In this document: one piece after another, positions 6,636 to 14,976 of the stretch
Layout: each line of letters begins with the position of its first letter
Position numbering within the stretch: position 1 is the stretch's first letter
Assembly: GCF_024168485.1 (NCBI RefSeq)
Contig: NZ_JALJVY010000016.1
Coordinates: 1-64,000 of the forward strand
Source of the DNA: Sphingobium sp. OAS761
GTDB lineage: Bacteria > Pseudomonadota > Alphaproteobacteria > Sphingomonadales > Sphingomonadaceae
DNA length: 64,000 nucleotides
Direction: 5' to 3'
Translations under genes and position numbers: made by a program
Notes under the pieces: generated by a model
The model's database searches: none
Told to the model about the DNA's origin: nothing
The model's input: the letters and a program-made list of their open reading frames with translations, nothing else

Positions 6636-8180
6636 TTACAGGTCGATGTCGGGGCCGCGATCCACAGGGTCGCGGCCCTTATTCTGTTCGAGCCATTTCA
6701 CGCGCTCGTTGAAGTCGGGCGTGAGATCGGGCCGGGTCTGTTCGACATCCTGCCGCGTCGGGCGCTGCTGCTGCTCGAACAGCCATGAGAGGCGATCATC
6801 GTCGCGCGCCGGATCGGCCTGCCGTGTGGTCGATTGCTGGCTGGCCAGCCATTGCTCGCGCTCCTGATCCTTGATGCGCTGCTGCTGTTCCAGCCAGTCG
6901 CGGCGATCATCCTGTTCGCGGCGCTGCTGGGCTTCGAGCCATGCGCGCCGGGCATCGCGCTGCTCGCTGCGGTCGGCGGCAAGCTGTGCCGCCAAATCGC
7001 GGTGCAGTTCTGCGACACGGTCGCCATGCTCTTTGCGGACATCGACGATGCGCTGTTGAAGCTGGCGGCGTTCAGCAAGCTGGGCATCGATCAGCCGCTG
7101 GCGCTGGTCGCGGTCGCGCTGGAGCGCGGCCCATGCCTCGCGCTCATTCTGTTCGCGAAGCTTCGCATAGCGACCCGTGATGCGGTCCATCAGCCCGGCA
7201 AGGCCATGGCGCATCCGTTCGGCGCGTTCGCGCTGTTCGGTGTCGTGGCGCTGTTTGAGACCAGCATCCATGCGCTGGCGTTCAGCGGCATGATCGCCCT
7301 TCATCGCCATGCGCTGCGCATCGAGCGGTGCAAGCTGCTCGGCCTTTTGCCTGTCGGCTTCGCCGATCACCTTGTGCAAGGTCGGCGCAATGTTTTGCGC
7401 GACATGGGCGCGGGTATCGTCGAGGCTGCGCAGATCGTCAGCGCTGCCGAGCCGTTCGCGCACATCCTTGGTTTTCTTGTCGAGCAACCGGGATAGCGCG
7501 ATGACCTCGCCGCGCCAGGTCATCGCGACATGGCTGCGCCGGTCGCCCTTGGCGAGATAGAGGCCGCGCGCTTCCAGCGCCTCCTCGAACGCCTCGCGGC
7601 TGTCAGAGATCGCCCATGCTTCCTTGGCCATCATCTTCAGTTGTTTGGGGTCGATCCCTTCGCGCTTGGCCTGCTGATAAAGCGACAAATCGAAATTGCG
7701 CGGATCGCGCTCGGCCTTGTCGATATAGCCCTTCGGCAGTTTCCAGCCCTGTTCGAGATAGATGTCCTTGGAGATTTCCATGAGCCGCTGCTTGTAGAAT
7801 GGCAGCGGGATGACGGTCATCCGCTCGGCATCGATGCGCGACCAGACGGCATGGGCATGTCGTCTGCCTTCCTTCTCATGGAAGATCACGACGCGGGGCT
7901 GATCCTTGAGGCCGACAGACAGTTCGATGTCGTCGATGGCCTTTTCGAACACCGCCACATCGACGCTTTCCTCCTGCGGCGGCGACAGCGAAACGGAGAA
8001 TAATGTCTGGCGGGATTTCACGCCCTGATCCATCGCCTGCTGTTCGCGCATGGCGGCCATGACATCGTGGCCCATGAAGCCGCGTACATCATGTTCTTCG
8101 ATCTGGTCGTTGTCGCGGTCGTTGAGCAGATGCCGCGCCAGCGCCGTGGGGTTGCCGCGTGTCGATGCCTTGATGATCAT
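6636..8180 (-). CDS. Relaxase/mobilization nuclease (MobA-like)
   Basis: 514 residues. The N-terminal third is the relaxase domain, beginning MIIKASTRGN and containing a HUH-type metal site with H101, H108 and H110 in FHEKEGRRHAHAVWSRID, typical of MOBP-type relaxases. These enzymes nick oriT and pilot the strand during conjugation. The C-terminal half (from about residue 285) is a long charged coiled coil rich in Q, R, D and E, as in other mobilization proteins. The start overlaps the stop of the mobC-like gene by four bases. No type IV secretion genes are present in the window, so transfer would need a helper conjugative system. Confidence 0.9.
   Translation of the reverse strand: MIIKASTRGNPTALARHLLNDRDNDQIEEHDVRGFMGHDVMAAMREQQAMDQGVKSRQTLFSVSLSPPQEESVDVAVFEKAIDDIELSVGLKDQPRVVIFHEKEGRRHAHAVWSRIDAERMTVIPLPFYKQRLMEISKDIYLEQGWKLPKGYIDKAERDPRNFDLSLYQQAKREGIDPKQLKMMAKEAWAISDSREAFEEALEARGLYLAKGDRRSHVAMTWRGEVIALSRLLDKKTKDVRERLGSADDLRSLDDTRAHVAQNIAPTLHKVIGEADRQKAEQLAPLDAQRMAMKGDHAAERQRMDAGLKQRHDTEQRERAERMRHGLAGLMDRITGRYAKLREQNEREAWAALQRDRDQRQRLIDAQLAERRQLQQRIVDVRKEHGDRVAELHRDLAAQLAADRSEQRDARRAWLEAQQRREQDDRRDWLEQQQRIKDQEREQWLASQQSTTRQADPARDDDRLSWLFEQQQRPTRQDVEQTRPDLTPDFNERVKWLEQNKGRDPVDRGPDIDL
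6652..6684 (+). terminator. Possible terminator of the MucR gene inside the relaxase 3' end
   Basis: A 9-bp stem (6652-6660 with 6670-6678) is followed by TTATTC. It lies 21 bases downstream of the MucR stop but falls within the last codons of the convergent relaxase gene. The T-tract is short. Confidence 0.45.
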
Positions 8181-8557
8181 AGGGCACCTCCCGCGTCGAG
8201 ACCCAGCGCCCGCATCAGCATCCGGCGCATGTCGGCCAGATCGTGGCAGGCGTGGCGCAGATCGGCTTCGGTTTCCGGGGTGACGGGAAGCGAGCCGCTA
8301 TTGGCGGCCTTGGCGAGTTGGTTGATGTTGGAGGACAGGCGCGACTGGCCCAGCAAGGCCATAAGCTGCGAAAGCAATATATGGTCGCGCACCGGAGCCT
8401 TGCCGCGTGTGCGTGGCGGTGGGCGGTCGGGATCGAACAAGCGCCACTTTATATATGCGCCCAGAGACATGCCCGCCGCGTCGCGCTCAAGGCGCGCGCG
8501 TTCGTCACGCGAGAGCCGCAGCGAAAGCGGCGCATCGCGTTTTTTCTGATCAGGCAT
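8177..8557 (-). CDS. MobC-like relaxosome accessory protein
   Basis: 126 residues. The N-terminal 50 residues look like a ribbon-helix-helix domain (PLSLRLSRDERARLERDAAGMSL), as in plasmid MobC proteins that bind oriT and recruit the relaxase. The C-terminal half is helical. It overlaps the relaxase start by four bases (ATGA), the usual mobC-mobA arrangement. Assignment rests on this context plus the fold-like N-terminus. Confidence 0.8.
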   Translation of the reverse strand: MPDQKKRDAPLSLRLSRDERARLERDAAGMSLGAYIKWRLFDPDRPPPRTRGKAPVRDHILLSQLMALLGQSRLSSNINQLAKAANSGSLPVTPETEADLRHACHDLADMRRMLMRALGLDAGGAL

Positions 8558-8666
8558 GGGTCACGACAAACAAAAGCGCACCATAACCGCGTGAGGGAAC
8601 ACGCGAGCATGATGCGCCGGGTTGAAACGAAGATTGGGGGTTTACAGAATCAATTAATATCCATCA
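8558..8666. other. Candidate oriT region upstream of mobC
   Basis: This interval is directly upstream of the mobC-relaxase operon, where oriT usually lies. It contains a perfect 6-bp inverted repeat CGCGTG/CACGCG at 8588-8605 around AGGGAA, and a local drop in GC near 8640-8660. No nic-site consensus was identified, so the call rests on position and the inverted repeat. Confidence 0.4.
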
Positions 8667-8801
8667 TAGGCCGGGCGGTTCTGGCCCTTCCATAGCTGGC
8701 AAATCTTCCATTGCGTCCAGCGGGATAGTGGACAATAATTGGTTCCAGTCTGCCAAGGTCGAGAACAACTGGTTCAAAGTTTCTCCTTCAAGGCGCACCA
8801 T
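8667..8801 (-). CDS. Possible 45-residue ORF immediately downstream of corA
   Basis: A short frame begins with ATG eight bases after the corA stop and could be read through from corA. The product is acidic at its C-terminus and contains a near-repeat (NQLFSTLADW then NQLLST). The repeat is also visible in the DNA as two TGGTTC-containing segments. No family recognised. It lies where the mobile element meets the chromosome, so it may be junction sequence rather than a gene. Confidence 0.25.
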
Positions 8802-8809
8802 TTTTCGCT

Positions 8810-9778
8810 CTACAGCCAGCCGAGCTTCCGGAAACGCCAGTGGAGCAGGCTGCACAGCAAGACGATCACGCCCAGCACGACGAAATAGCCGTAATGCGTC
8901 CGCAGTTCGGGCATATAGTCGAAATTCATTCCATAAATGCCCGCGATCGCGGTCGGCACCGCCAGGATCGCTGCCCATGCCGCCAGTTGCCGGGTGATAT
9001 CGCCGGTCCGCTGCTGTTCCAGCAAATTGCTCGATTCGAACACGCTCGCCAATATCTCGCGCAGGTCCGACACCATCGTCTCTACCCGGCGCACATGGTC
9101 GCGCACGTCGCTGAAATAGGGGCGGGCGTCCGCATCGATGCAGGGCATCTCGACCTTGACGAATTTCGTCGCAACTTCGTGCATCGGCCCCAACATGCGC
9201 TGGAACGCGATCAGTTGCCGCCGCAGCGCGAAGATGCGGGTGATTTCCTCGCGCGCCAGGAAATGGTCGATCATCCGCTGCTCCATGCCCAGCGCCTCGG
9301 CCTCTATCCCTTCGATGATGGGCAGATAGCCGTCGACGATAAAGTCGAGGATCGCGTGCAGCACGTAATCGACGCCCAGTGCCAGCCGTTGCGGCACTTG
9401 CTCCAGCTCTTGGCGCAGCGTGACATGGGCGCGCGCCGATCCGTGGCGGACGGTAATGATATGGTTGCGCCCGACGAAGACGGCGGTCTCGCCATAGGCG
9501 ATGCTCTCTCCCTCGACGCGGGCGGTGCGTGCGACCACGAACAGGTCGTCGCCGAACTGATCGACCTTGGGCAGCTGGTTGGCCTTGATCGCATCCTCCA
9601 CCGCCAGCGGGTGCAGGTGCCACGTCCGCTGGAGCGTGCGCATCTCCTCCTCGGTCGGGTCGCAAACGCCGATCCAGACGAATTCCGACGCATCGTCGGC
9701 GCAGTCCACCCTTTCATCGATCGCTACCGGGCGCACGCGCACGCCGTTGCGGTAGAGGAAGGCGGCGACGACGGTCAT
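8810..9778 (-). CDS. corA: CorA-type magnesium/divalent cation transporter
   Basis: 322 residues. A large N-terminal cytoplasmic domain with long helices is followed by two C-terminal transmembrane helices (about residues 262-282 and 293-313). The signature YGMNF loop lies between them and a basic tail (WRFRKLGWL) ends the protein. CorA pentamers carry Mg2+ (also Co2+/Ni2+) across the inner membrane. The start at 9778 is preceded by GGAG at good spacing; longer upstream reading in frame is not plausible coding. It is the first clearly chromosomal gene after the mobile element. Confidence 0.92.
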   Translation of the reverse strand: MTVVAAFLYRNGVRVRPVAIDERVDCADDASEFVWIGVCDPTEEEMRTLQRTWHLHPLAVEDAIKANQLPKVDQFGDDLFVVARTARVEGESIAYGETAVFVGRNHIITVRHGSARAHVTLRQELEQVPQRLALGVDYVLHAILDFIVDGYLPIIEGIEAEALGMEQRMIDHFLAREEITRIFALRRQLIAFQRMLGPMHEVATKFVKVEMPCIDADARPYFSDVRDHVRRVETMVSDLREILASVFESSNLLEQQRTGDITRQLAAWAAILAVPTAIAGIYGMNFDYMPELRTHYGYFVVLGVIVLLCSLLHWRFRKLGWL

Positions 9779-9997
9779 GCTGTTCTCCGATGCGGGATTC
9801 GCGGCGCGGATTAGCAGATTCCGGGTGTCCCGTCGCCGTTTGCGCCCGCCCCGTTCGTCCTGCCGGTCGTGCGGTTGGAGGGATTTTTTCCGGGCGCGCT
9901 GGCATATGACTTCGCCCTGACATAGTTGCACGCGACAGGGGGGCATCGGAATGGCGGACGACGCATGTCGGCCGGCGTTCGAACGGAGCCTTTTCGC

Positions 9998-10534
9998 GTG
10001 ACTGTGCTGGCCATTGATTTCGAGGCATCCTGCCTTCCCCGCCACGGGCGCTCCTTTCCCATAGAGGTCGGCCTGGCCAGCGATCGCTGGACGCGGAGCT
10101 GGCTGATCCGTCCGCATGCGGACTGGTCCGATGGACACTGGACGGCCGAGGCGGAGGCGCTGCATGGCATCGACCGGGCGACCATCGAGCGGGAAGGGAT
10201 GCCCGCCGACGTCGTGCTCGCCGAACTGGCGCAGACCGCCGGCGAAGCGCGCATCGTCGCCGACAGCCGGCTCGACCAATATTGGCTGGAGCAACTGGCC
10301 GCCGCGGCGCGTCGACCGCCGCCCTTCGCGATCCATCATGTTGCGCTGATCCTGGAGGAAAGCGGCACGGACGAAGCGGGGATCGTCGCGGCCGTTGCTG
10401 CCGCCGACCGGCGTTGCCCGCAGCGCCATCGCGCCGGCAGCGATGCGCTGTGGCTGGCAACGCTGATGGCCCACCTGCCTGCCGGCCCGCGCCATGTCGC
10501 ACCCGTGCGGGAGCCGGCGCTGGGAGCGGCCTGA
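9998..10534 (+). CDS. DnaQ-fold 3'-5' exonuclease-like protein
   Basis: 178 residues from a GTG start chosen because GGAG lies about nine bases upstream (an ATG at 9965 in the same frame is also possible). Exo I motif is visible as AIDFEAS (D and E catalytic), an HGID segment resembles Exo II, and a late HRAGSDA gives the H-x4-D of the Exo III epsilon-type motif. Such proteins are DEDDh exonucleases related to RNase T and the epsilon subunit. Substrate unknown. The spacing is somewhat divergent, so activity is likely but not certain. Confidence 0.7.
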   Translation: MTVLAIDFEASCLPRHGRSFPIEVGLASDRWTRSWLIRPHADWSDGHWTAEAEALHGIDRATIEREGMPADVVLAELAQTAGEARIVADSRLDQYWLEQLAAAARRPPPFAIHHVALILEESGTDEAGIVAAVAAADRRCPQRHRAGSDALWLATLMAHLPAGPRHVAPVREPALGAA

Positions 10535-10551
10535 CCGGCTCCGGCACGGCA

Positions 10552-10563
10552 GCAACAATTTGT
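10552..10563. promoter_or_regulatory. 12-base motif shared with the second OmpR-type regulator
   Basis: GCAACAATTTGT lies about 150 bases upstream of the regulator start at 10711. Its exact reverse complement occurs at 14977-14988, about 100 bases upstream of the paralogous regulator. A shared 12-mer in front of two related response regulators suggests a common operator, possibly autoregulatory (inference). Confidence 0.5.
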
Positions 10564-10710
10564 AACGCTTGGCCAATCTCGCAGACACCGATCGGGCCTA
10601 AGTCCTGCGCGGCATGATCCCCTTCGCCGCAGAGATTTTCGCATGACATTGGGCAGCCGCGCAGGCCGGGCCGTGCGCCTGCGGCGCCATGCGTGGTGCA
10701 AGGATTGCCG

Positions 10711-11421
10711 ATGAGCGCCCCCCTCATTCTGGTTGCCGAAACCCAGCCCGACATCCGGCAGGCCACCCGCGACTATCTGGAGCGCAGCGGCTTTCGCGTG
10801 ATGCCCGCCACGACCGGACAGGACGTGTTCGAGGCGCTGGGCAGCCTGCCCATCGGGGTGATCGTGCTGGATTCGGCCCTGCGCGCGGCCGACGGCATGG
10901 ATCTGTGCCGCGATGTGCGCGAACGCAGCGACGTGCCGGTGATCCTGGTTGGCGCCGACAGTTCGGAGGTCGATCGCGTCATCGCCCTGGAACTGGGCGC
11001 GGACGATTATATGGGCAAGCCCTATTCGGGCCGGGAACTGGCCGCCCGCCTGCGCGCCGTGCTGCGGCGGGGGCGGGGCGAGCGCGTGCTCGGCCTTCGG
11101 CGCCAGACGGAAGCCTGGTTCGACGGATGGAAGGTCGACTTCGCCCGGCGGGAGGTTGTCGATCCCGACGGCGCGTCGGTCACGCTGACCTCCGCCGAAT
11201 TCACCCTGCTTGCGGTGCTGCTGGATCACCCCCAGGCGGTGATCGCGCGCGGGCGGCTGATGGAACTGGCGGGTATTCGCGATACGCCCTCGTCGGACCG
11301 CAGCGTCGATGTCCTGGTCAGCCGCCTGCGCCGCAAGCTCGGCCACGCCGGCCGTGGCGCGCCCATCGTCACCGTGCGCGGCAGCGGCTACATGTTCAGC
11401 GCAATGGTCGACCGGCGCTGA
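10711..11421 (+). CDS. Orphan OmpR-family response regulator with altered acidic pocket
   Basis: 236 residues: receiver domain (1-about 120) and winged-helix DNA-binding domain (about 135-236, ending in GYMFSAMVDRR). D54 (phospho-acceptor) and K103 are present. The metal-binding acidic pair is changed: E10 is followed by T11-Q12, where its paralogue in this window has E10-D11-D12. Phosphorylation may be weak or absent. AAGG precedes the ATG at 10711. No histidine kinase is adjacent. The next genes are carbonic anhydrase and a SulP transporter, which it may control (inference). It is closely similar along its length to the regulator at 15091. Confidence 0.9.
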   Translation: MSAPLILVAETQPDIRQATRDYLERSGFRVMPATTGQDVFEALGSLPIGVIVLDSALRAADGMDLCRDVRERSDVPVILVGADSSEVDRVIALELGADDYMGKPYSGRELAARLRAVLRRGRGERVLGLRRQTEAWFDGWKVDFARREVVDPDGASVTLTSAEFTLLAVLLDHPQAVIARGRLMELAGIRDTPSSDRSVDVLVSRLRRKLGHAGRGAPIVTVRGSGYMFSAMVDRR

Positions 11422-11478
11422 TCGTCCGGACTTGTTTCCCCTTATATTATCGGCACATGGTCGTTCGCGGCCCAGACA

Positions 11479-11484
11479 TATAAT
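11479..11484 (+). promoter_or_regulatory. Possible -10 element for the carbonic anhydrase operon
   Basis: A perfect TATAAT lies about 100 bases upstream of the carbonic anhydrase ATG in an otherwise GC-rich context. No good -35 hexamer is seen at 17-18 bases, so this is only a candidate. Confidence 0.3.
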
Positions 11485-11581
11485 TTTACAGAACCGCTGC
11501 ACCGCAGCAAAGACGCATCCCTATCTTTCTCCATCTAACCGGTCCGTCGCGCGACCGGCTTTATGGAAGGAAAGAGAAGCC

Positions 11582-12280
11582 ATGAACGAGCTCATCGGTC
11601 GTGTGTTCAGCTTCGAAAAGCACGTCTATCCGAACAAGAACACCCTCTACAGCAAGCTGGCCAGCGAAGGGCAGAGCCCCAAGACGCTGATGATTTCCTG
11701 CGCCGATTCCCGCATCGTGCCGGAACATATCATGCAGGCCGAACCGGGCGACCTGTTCGTCTGCCGCAATGCAGGTAACATCGTGCCGCCCCACGCCACC
11801 CAGAATGGCGGCGTCACGTCCACCGTCGAATATGCCGTGATGGTGCTGGGCGTCACCGACATCATCGTGTGCGGCCACAGTGACTGCGGCGCGATGAAGG
11901 CGCTGTCGACGGAAGCCGACCTGTCGGCCATGCCCAACGTTGCCGCCTGGCTGCGCCACAGTCACGCCGCGCAGAAGGTGTGCCGCGATCATTATCCCGA
12001 TACGATGACCGACGCCGAACGGCTGCGGACCATGGCGCTGGAAAATATCGTCGCCCAGCTTGCTCATCTGCGCACGCACCCGTCGGTCGCGTCTGGCATC
12101 GCCAGCGGCACCATCGCGCTGCATGGCTGGTATGTCGACATCCATGCCGGGCAGGTGCTGGGCCTGGACGGCGACACCGGGCGCTTCGTCATCCTGCGCG
12201 AAGATGCGCCGCTGCCCGTCGCGCTGCCGCATGCGCGCCGTCTGGCCGGTGATGTCGTCTACGCCGAAGCCGCGGAGTAA
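11582..12280 (+). CDS. Beta-class carbonic anhydrase
   Basis: 232 residues. Zinc ligands are visible: C40 and D42 in CADSR (with R44 forming the usual Asp-Arg dyad), and H99 and C102 in GHSDCGAM. It interconverts CO2 and bicarbonate in the cytoplasm. GGAAGGAAAG lies upstream of the ATG. It ends 3 bases before a SulP transporter gene, so the two are almost certainly cotranscribed. This pairing is well known for bicarbonate handling and suggests the transporter moves bicarbonate. Confidence 0.95.
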   Translation: MNELIGRVFSFEKHVYPNKNTLYSKLASEGQSPKTLMISCADSRIVPEHIMQAEPGDLFVCRNAGNIVPPHATQNGGVTSTVEYAVMVLGVTDIIVCGHSDCGAMKALSTEADLSAMPNVAAWLRHSHAAQKVCRDHYPDTMTDAERLRTMALENIVAQLAHLRTHPSVASGIASGTIALHGWYVDIHAGQVLGLDGDTGRFVILREDAPLPVALPHARRLAGDVVYAEAAE

Positions 12281-12283
12281 ATC

Positions 12284-13780
12284 ATGCTGAAGGCATTTTC
12301 CGGCGGCAATTTCAGCCGCGACTTCACGGCGTCCATCGTCGTCTTCCTGGTGGCGATGCCCCTTTGCATGGGCATTGCCATCGCGTCCGGCGTGCCGCCG
12401 GAAAAAGGCCTGATCACAGGCATCATCGGCGGTATCGTCGTCGGTCTGCTGGCGGGTTCGCCGCTTCAGGTCAGTGGCCCGGCTGCCGGTCTTGCCGTCA
12501 TCGTATTCGAAATTGTGCGCGAACAGGGGCTCTCGGCGCTCGGCCCGATCCTCATCCTCGCCGGCGCGATCCAGGTGATCGCGGGCCTGGCGCGGGTGGG
12601 CGGCTGGTTCCGCGCCATTTCCCCGGCGGTGGTGCACGGAATGCTGGCGGGCATCGGCGTACTGATCGTCGTCGGCCAGTTCCATGTCCTGTTCGACGAC
12701 AAACCGCTGTCCAGCGGCCTCGCCAACCTGATCGCGATGCCGGGTCAGCTGTTCGGCCTTACCAACCAGGACGCGGCGACGGCCTTCGCGATCGGCCTCG
12801 TCACCATATTGGGGATGCTCGGCTGGGAAAAATTCCGTCCCGCCTCGATGAAGCTGGTGCCCGGCGCGCTGGTGGGGGTCGTGCTGGCGACGCTGGTCGC
12901 CTTCGCGCTCGGCCTGCCGGTGGCCCGCGTGGCCGTGCCGGAATCGATCATGGCCGCAATCACGCCGCCCGAGGCCGGGCTGGTGGCCCAGTTGCTCAAC
13001 CCCACGGTCATCACCACCGCGATCGCCATCGCCTTCATCGCCAGCGCGGAAACATTGTTGTCGGCGGCGGCGGTCGACCGCATGCATGATGGCGTGCGGA
13101 CCAATTATAACCGGGAACTCAGCGCCCAGGGCGTGGGCAATCTGCTGTGCGGCTTTGCCGGCGCGCTGCCGATGACGGGTGTCATCGTCCGGTCGTCGGC
13201 GAACGTTCAGGCCGGTGCCCGGACGCGCCTGTCGGCCATCCTGCACGGTATATGGATACTCGGCTTCGTCGCGCTGCTGCCCTGGCTGCTGCGGGAAATT
13301 CCGATGGCGGCGTTGGCGGGCATCCTGGTCATCACCGGCGTCCGTCTGGTCAGCGTCGCGCATGTGAAGCATCTCTTCCACCGCTATGGCGCCTTGCCCG
13401 CCATCGTCTGGGCGGCGACGCTGATCTGCGTTGTGGCTACGGACCTTCTGACCGGCGTGCTGGTCGGGATCGGCCTGTCACTGCTGGAACTGCTGCCGCA
13501 CGCCCGGAAGCTGGGCTTGCGGGTCGAGGAGGAGAGCCGTGACGAAGCGCATGAGCTGGCGCTGCGCGGCACGGCGACCTTCTTGAACCTGCCGGGCCTG
13601 TCGGCCAGGCTGGAATCCATCCCGGCGGCCAAGCTGGTGATCCTGAATGTCGAACGGCTCGGCCATATCGACCATACTTGCGCGGAAATGCTGCGCGAAT
13701 GGGTCGACCGGCGCCGGGGCTCGGGCGCGCGCGTCGAACTGTTTGGCGCCACGGGACGCATGCACCGGCTCGCCGCCTGA
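12284..13780 (+). CDS. SulP-family anion transporter (probable bicarbonate) with STAS domain
   Basis: 498 residues. About 11-12 hydrophobic segments span residues 12-400, with the SulP features GLITGIIGGIVVGLLAGSP near the N-terminus and a conserved NCBT-type core. A C-terminal STAS domain follows (about 415-498, with the segment LVILNVERLGHIDHT). SulP proteins carry sulfate, bicarbonate or dicarboxylates. Cotranscription with carbonic anhydrase makes bicarbonate the most likely substrate (inference from context). A strong terminator follows. Confidence 0.93.
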   Translation: MLKAFSGGNFSRDFTASIVVFLVAMPLCMGIAIASGVPPEKGLITGIIGGIVVGLLAGSPLQVSGPAAGLAVIVFEIVREQGLSALGPILILAGAIQVIAGLARVGGWFRAISPAVVHGMLAGIGVLIVVGQFHVLFDDKPLSSGLANLIAMPGQLFGLTNQDAATAFAIGLVTILGMLGWEKFRPASMKLVPGALVGVVLATLVAFALGLPVARVAVPESIMAAITPPEAGLVAQLLNPTVITTAIAIAFIASAETLLSAAAVDRMHDGVRTNYNRELSAQGVGNLLCGFAGALPMTGVIVRSSANVQAGARTRLSAILHGIWILGFVALLPWLLREIPMAALAGILVITGVRLVSVAHVKHLFHRYGALPAIVWAATLICVVATDLLTGVLVGIGLSLLELLPHARKLGLRVEEESRDEAHELALRGTATFLNLPGLSARLESIPAAKLVILNVERLGHIDHTCAEMLREWVDRRRGSGARVELFGATGRMHRLAA

Positions 13781-13805
13781 TCGACCTGCACCCGGTCTGA
13801 AATTG

Positions 13806-13839
13806 AAGCCGCCGCACGGATATCGTGCGGCGGCTTTTT
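13806..13839 (+). terminator. Rho-independent terminator after the SulP gene
   Basis: A perfect 13-bp stem (13806-13818 with 13824-13836), a 5-base loop and a T5 run. It lies 26 bases after the SulP stop and ends the carbonic anhydrase-transporter operon. Confidence 0.93.
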
Positions 13840-14074
13840 AATGATCTGGCCGATGATCAGAAATATAACAGAAACATTCATTGCCGCCATAGCAATAAAG
13901 CGTGCCTCCCATGCCACAACAGGGGACTTCTCTTCGCAGTTGCGGGAAAAGCGGTTTCGTATCTTTTCTGGAACGCATAGGCGGTAGGCATCCGCCGGAC
14001 ACCGAAGCCATTAACATGAGACTGCCGGGTTCGCGGACGCAGGAAGGAACATTCTTTCTCAAAGGGGAATGTTC
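13840..14074. other. Upstream region of the TorF-type porin
   Basis: No gene is seen. It must hold the porin promoter. AAAGGGGA directly before the ATG is a strong ribosome-binding site. No operator was identified with confidence. Confidence 0.4.
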
Positions 14075-14899
14075 ATGAAGTATCAAATCGCCTGTGCCGC
14101 TCTCGCGCTGATGTCCAGCGCGCCGGCATTCGCCCAGGAAGAGGCCACCGGCCCCGTCACCGTGTCGGGCAGCGTTGCTCTGGTGTCGGACTATCGCTTC
14201 CGCGGCGTGTCCATGACGGACAAGGGCATGGCCGTTCAGGGCGGCGTATCGGTCAGCCATGAATCGGGCGCCTATGCCGGTGTGTGGGGTTCCAACCTGT
14301 CGGGCTGGGGCACGTTCGGTGGCGCCAACATGGAACTGGATCTCAACGCCGGTTACGCGGTCGACCTGGGCGGCGCGACGCTCGACGTCGGGCTCGTCTG
14401 GTACATGTATCCCAGCGGCCTCGACACCACGGATTTCGCCGAACCCTATATCAAGCTGTCGGGCGACGTCGGCCCCGTCAGCGCGCTGGTCGGCGTGGCC
14501 TACGCGCCCAAGCAGGAAGCGCTCGGCAAGACGTGCAGCGACGCCGCCTGCACCGTGTTCCGCCCCGGCAAGAAGAACGACAACCTCTACCTGTGGGGCG
14601 ACGTCAGCAGCGCGATCCCCAATACGCCCGTCACTGTGAAGGCGCATATGGGCTGGTCGAAGGGCAATTCCGGCCTGGGTCCGAACGGTACGTCGCTGGC
14701 CCCCACCGGCAAGTATCTCGACTGGCTGGTCGGCGCGGACGTCGCCGTTCCCGGCACGCCGCTGACGCTGGGCATCGCCTATGTCGATACCGACATCGCG
14801 CGGGTCGAGGAAAACTACATCCGCCCCAATTTCTCGGCCGCGGACGGCTCTTCGATCGCGCGCGGGCAGGTGGTCTTCTCGCTGTCGGCCTCCTTCTGA
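14075..14899 (+). CDS. TorF-family putative outer-membrane porin
   Basis: 274 residues. A signal peptide ends at AFA-QEE. The mature part is rich in alternating, aromatic-containing beta-strand segments, contains the family-typical VSGSVALVSDYRFRGVS near its N-terminus, and ends in SASF with the C-terminal phenylalanine of outer-membrane beta-barrels. This matches the gcw_chp/TorF family abundant in proteobacteria. The start at 14075 rather than 14069 fits the ribosome-binding site. It lies between the bicarbonate operon and a two-component system, which may regulate it (inference). Confidence 0.85.
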   Translation: MKYQIACAALALMSSAPAFAQEEATGPVTVSGSVALVSDYRFRGVSMTDKGMAVQGGVSVSHESGAYAGVWGSNLSGWGTFGGANMELDLNAGYAVDLGGATLDVGLVWYMYPSGLDTTDFAEPYIKLSGDVGPVSALVGVAYAPKQEALGKTCSDAACTVFRPGKKNDNLYLWGDVSSAIPNTPVTVKAHMGWSKGNSGLGPNGTSLAPTGKYLDWLVGADVAVPGTPLTLGIAYVDTDIARVEENYIRPNFSAADGSSIARGQVVFSLSASF

Positions 14900-14905
14900 T
14901 GTTCA

Positions 14906-14933
14906 GGCGACCGGGCCATGTGCGGCCCGGTCG
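14906..14933 (+). terminator. Hairpin downstream of the porin
   Basis: A perfect 11-bp GC-rich stem (14906-14916 with 14923-14933) with a 6-base loop starts 7 bases after the porin stop. There is no T-tract, so it may be a stabilising 3' hairpin or a weak terminator. Confidence 0.5.
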
Positions 14934-14976
14934 CGCCATCATGTCCGGGCCGATGCCAATGGCTTGCTGTTCCATG

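Noticed and set aside
12284..13780. SulP gene as a sulfate permease
   Set aside because: Possible from the family alone, but the 3-base spacing to carbonic anhydrase favours bicarbonate.
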